Shown piece after piece: positions 60,755 to 64,000 of a stretch of 64,000 nucleotides of DNA. The notes below the pieces were generated by a model. The model did not search any database, was not told the origin of the DNA, and saw only the letters and a list, made by a program, of their open reading frames with translations. The position numbers and the translations under genes are program-made. The DNA is taken from assembly GCF_963576545.1 (NCBI RefSeq), contig NW_026870498.1:1-64000 (forward strand), in the 5' to 3' direction. The stretch comes from Limanda limanda. Lineage: Eukaryota; Chordata; Actinopteri; Pleuronectiformes; Pleuronectidae. Position 1 is the stretch's first letter. Every line of letters begins with the position of its first letter.

Positions 60755-62360
60755 GAGATATTCTTGAATAACTTTTTTTGTGAAGGTCGGAGAGACTTGC
60801 AAGTAGGCTCTACCCCCACTAAATGGGGTTGCGCGCATCGATCAGTACCATCCTTGAGCTTCTCCGACTTTCGGAAGGGTTAGGGTTAGGGTTAGGGATG
60901 AAAGCACATAGGAGAAAGAGATATTCTTGAATAACTTTTTTTGTGAAGGTCGGAGAGACTTGCAAGTAGGCTCTACCCCCACTAAATGGGGTAGCGCACA
61001 TCGATCGGTACCATCCTTGAGCTTCTCCGACTTTCGGAAGGGTTAGGGTTAGGGTTAGGGATGAAAGCACATAGGAGAAAGAGATATTCTTGAATAACTT
61101 TTTTTGTGAAGGTCGGAGAGACTTGCAAGTAGGCTCTACCCCCACTAAATGGGGTAGCGCGCATCGATCGGTACCATCCTTGAGCTTCTCCGACTTTCGG
61201 AAGGGTTAGGGTTAGGGTTAGGGATGAAAGCACATAGGAGAAAGAGATATTCTTGAATAACTTTTTTTGTGAAGGTCGGAGAGACTTGGAAAGTGGTTGC
61301 ATCTGGACTAATTTGGGTCCTGCGGATCGATTGGTACCATCCCCGAGCTTGTACGACCTTCGGAAGAGGTCGACCGACGAAATTCCCCCAAATCTGAGGA
61401 GATATTCTTGAATAACTTTTTTTGTGAAGGTCGGAGAGACTTGCAAGTAGGCTCTACCCCCACTAAATGGGGTAGCGCGCATCGATCGGTACCATCCTTG
61501 AGCTTCTCCGACTTTCGGAAGGGTTAGGGTTAGGGTTAGGGATGAAAGCACATAGGAGAAAGAGATATTCTTGAATAACTTTTTTTGTGAAGGTCGGAGA
61601 GACTTGCAAGTAGGCTCTACCCCCACTAAATGGGGTAGCGCGCATCGATCGGTACCATCCTTGAGCTTCTCCGACTTTCGGAAGGGTTAGGGTTAGGGTT
61701 AGGGATGAAAGCACATAGGAGAAAGAGATATTCTTGAATAACTTTTTTTGTGAAGGTCGGAGAGACTTGGAAAGTGGTTGCATCTGGACTAATTTGGGTC
61801 CTGCGGATCGATTGGTACCATCCCCGAGCTTGTACGACCTTCGGAAGAGGTCGACCGACGAAATTCCCCCAAATCTGAGGAGATATTCTTGAATAACTTT
61901 TTTTGTGAAGGTCGGAGAGACTTGCAAGTAGGCTCTACCCCCACTAAATGGGGTAGCGCGCATCGATTGGTACCATCCTTGAGCTTCTCCGACTTTCGGA
62001 AGGGTTAGGGTTAGGGTTAGGGATGAAAGCACATAGGAGAAAGAGATATTCTTGAATAACTTTTTTTGTGAAGGTCGGAGAGACTTGCAAGTAGGCTCTA
62101 CCCCCACTAAATGGGGTAGCGCGCATCGATCGGTACCATCCTTGAGCTTCTCCGACTTTCGGAAGGGTTAGGGTTAGGGTTAGGGATGAAAGCACATAGG
62201 AGAAAGAGATATTCTTGAATAACTTTTTTTGTGAAGGTCGGAGAGACTTGGAAAGTGGTTGCATCTGGACTAATTTGGGTCCTGCGGATCGATTGGTACC
62301 ATCCCCGAGCTTGTACGACCTTCGGAAGAGGTCGACCGACGAAATTCCCCCAAATCTGAG
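60755..62360 (+). repeat. 1119-bp HOR, expanded copy 4 (1606 bp)
   Basis: B starts: 61244, 61725, 62206. It has an extra AAB trimer (481 bp), and the short A is replaced by a full A (61399), giving 1119 + 481 + 6 bp. The A at 61880 reads GATTGGTACC, as does the A at 55472. Confidence 0.9.
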
Positions 62361-63485
62361 GAGATATTCTTGAATAACTTTTTTTGTGAAGGTCGGAGAG
62401 ACTTGCAAGTAGGCTCTACCCCCACTAAATGGGGTTGCGCGCATCGATCAGTACCATCCTTGAGCTTCTCCGACTTTCGGAAGGGTTAGGGTTAGGGTTA
62501 GGGATGAAAGCACATAGGAGAAAGAGATATTCTTGAATAACTTTTTTTGTGAAGGTCGGAGAGACTTGCAAGTAGGCTCTACCCCCACTAAATGGGGTAG
62601 CGCACATCGATCGGTACCATCCTTGAGCTTCTCCGACTTTCGGAAGGGTTAGGGTTAGGGTTAGGGATGAAAGCACATAGGAGAAAGAGATATTCTTGAA
62701 TAACTTTTTTTGTGAAGGTCGGAGAGACTTGCAAGTAGGCTCTACCCCCACTAAATGGGGTAGCGCGCATCGATCGGTACCATCCTTGAGCTTCTCCGAC
62801 TTTCGGAAGGGTTAGGGTTAGGGTTAGGGATGAAAGCACATAGGAGAAAGAGATATTCTTGAATAACTTTTTTTGTGAAGGTCGGAGAGACTTGGAAAGT
62901 GGTTGCATCTGGACTAATTTGGGTCCTGCGGATCGATTGGTACCATCCCCGAGCTTGTACGACCTTCGGAAGAGGTCGACCGACGAAATTCCCCCAAATC
63001 TGAGGAGATATTCTTGAATAACTTTTTTTGTGAAGGTCGGAGAGACTTGCAAGTAGGCTCTACCCCCACTAAATGGGGTAGCGCGCATCGATCGGTACCA
63101 TCCTTGAGCTTCTCCGACTTTCGGAAGGGTTAGGGTTAGGGTTAGGGATGAAAGCACATAGGAGAAAGAGATATTCTTGAATAACTTTTTTTGTGAAGGT
63201 CGGAGAGACTTGCAAGTAGGCTCTACCCCCACTAAATGGGGTAGCGCGCATCGATCGGTACCATCCTTGAGCTTCTCCGACTTTCGGAAGGGTTAGGGTT
63301 AGGGTTAGGGATGAAAGCACATAGGAGAAAGAGATATTCTTGAATAACTTTTTTTGTGAAGGTCGGAGAGACTTGGAAAGTGGTTGCATCTGGACTAATT
63401 TGGGTCCTGCGGATCGATTGGTACCATCCCCGAGCTTGTACGACCTTCGGAAGAGGTCGACCGACGAAATTCCCCCAAATCTGAG
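62361..63485 (+). repeat. 1119-bp HOR, copy 5 (1125 bp)
   Basis: B starts: 62850, 63331. Same order as copies 1-3, with GATCAGTACC (62361) and GCGCACATC (62524), but the A at 63005 has a full three-hexamer tract. Confidence 0.9.
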
Positions 63486-64000
63486 GAGATATTCTTGAAT
63501 AACTTTTTTTGTGAAGGTCGGAGAGACTTGCAAGTAGGCTCTACCCCCACTAAATGGGGTTGCGCGCATCGATCAGTACCATCCTTGAGCTTCTCCGACT
63601 TTCGGAAGGGTTAGGGTTAGGGTTAGGGATGAAAGCACATAGGAGAAAGAGATATTCTTGAATAACTTTTTTTGTGAAGGTCGGAGAGACTTGCAAGTAG
63701 GCTCTACCCCCACTAAATGGGGTAGCGCGCATCGATCGGTACCATCCTTGAGCTTCTCCGACTTTCGGAAGGGTTAGGGTTAGGGTTAGGGATGAAAGCA
63801 CATAGGAGAAAGAGATATTCTTGAATAACTTTTTTTGTGAAGGTCGGAGAGACTTGCAAGTAGGCTCTACCCCCACTAAATGGGGTAGTGCGCATCGATC
63901 GGTACCATCCTTGAGCTTCTCCGACTTTCGGAAGGGTTAGGGTTAGGGTTAGGGATGAAAGCACATAGGAGAAAGAGATATTCTTGAATAACTTTTTTTG
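63486..64000 (+). repeat. Truncated unit at the right edge
   Basis: Three A monomers (63486 with GATCAGTACC, 63649, 63812 with GTAGTGCGC) and 26 bases of the next monomer. Those 26 bases are identical in A and B, so its type cannot be told. The array continues beyond the window. Confidence 0.92.

Larger units (their letters stand above)
1..64000 (+). repeat. Two-monomer telomere-motif satellite array (A 163 bp, B 155 bp)
   Basis: The window is wall-to-wall tandem repeat with no unique sequence. Taking GAGATATTC as the monomer start, it contains 296 complete A and 102 complete B monomers, all in the same orientation. Base composition is about 47% G+C in A and 48% in B. Both monomers are close to nucleosome length. 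Each carries a seven-T tract at monomer positions 19-25. A alone carries TTAGGG repeats. The uniform strand of the TTAGGG tract and the dense satellite context suggest subtelomeric heterochromatin of a TTAGGG-telomere eukaryote. An interstitial or pericentromeric block is possible and cannot be excluded, because neither flank is in view. In the block entries below I give the start of every B monomer; all sequence between them is A monomers, 163 bp unless stated. Confidence 0.98.

Noticed and set aside
1..64000. CRISPR array
   Set aside because: Units are 155-163 bp and conserved along their full length; there are no unique spacers between short repeats.
1..64000. True terminal telomere
   Set aside because: TTAGGG runs never exceed three units and are always followed by ATGAAAGC; this is interspersed telomeric motif, not a terminal repeat tract.
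1..64000. rRNA, 5S or tRNA-derived repeat
   Set aside because: I see no 5S internal control region or tRNA A/B box with correct spacing; GATCGATTGG in B resembles a B box only partly and lacks the final C.
1..64000. CENP-B box and centromeric alphoid-type satellite
   Set aside because: The B complement has TTTCGTCGG, but the remaining essential bases of the CENP-B box do not match. Monomer length alone is not evidence of a centromere.
1..64000. Transposon, retroelement or virus copy
   Set aside because: No reverse transcriptase, transposase, integrase or capsid-like frame, no target-site duplications, and no non-satellite sequence anywhere.
1..64000. Array produced by assembly error
   Set aside because: Cannot be ruled out for exact copy numbers, but HOR copies carry private variants and a hybrid junction, which argues against simple artificial duplication. 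Spanning reads would decide.

Overview
The whole 64-kb window is one uninterrupted tandem satellite array. I find no gene, RNA gene, transposon or unique sequence in it. Reading monomer by monomer, the window resolves completely into two related monomer types in one orientation. There are 296 full A monomers: 280 of 163 bp, 15 short ones of 157 bp and one of 162 bp. There are 102 full B monomers: 99 of 155 bp and 3 of 156 bp. With a 4-base B remnant at the left edge and a 26-base fragment at the right edge, these lengths sum exactly to 64,000.

Every A monomer carries a short telomere-type tract, normally GGG(TTAGGG)3, always with the G-rich strand on the + strand. B has no telomeric motif; a different 32-base tail replaces A's 40-base tail after monomer position 123. 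The array is therefore a satellite with regularly dispersed telomeric motifs, most likely subtelomeric or telomere-associated, from a eukaryote with TTAGGG telomeres. That telomere type is shared by vertebrates and many other animals, many fungi, several protist and algal groups and some Asparagales plants. I do not recognise the satellite family and cannot name the species. If the tracts point the same way as the chromosome's own telomere, the chromosome end lies to the right.

The arrangement follows rules. B never follows B, and 1 to 7 A monomers separate successive Bs. Shared variants define higher-order repeats (HORs), left to right: a 4158-bp HOR (copies of 4158, 4158, 1924 and 1288 bp, preceded by a partial one); an A-rich stretch and an AAB (481-bp) domain; a second copy of the 10.6-13.3 kb segment at 18.8-21.5 kb; a 1755/1761-bp pair; a 3061-bp HOR with a recombinant 801-bp copy; a transitional stretch; a 2259-bp HOR; a 2570-bp duplication; a second transitional stretch; and a 1119-bp HOR.

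Long open reading frames on the minus strand, up to about 430 codons, are a by-product of monomer length: A is 1 and B is 2 modulo 3, so AB dimers (318 bp) keep one frame open. I do not annotate them as genes. The best points for a second look are the dispersed G-quadruplex-capable telomeric tracts, the mapped recombinant monomer at 32587-32741, the A/B ordering rules, and the many variants that look like CpG deamination.
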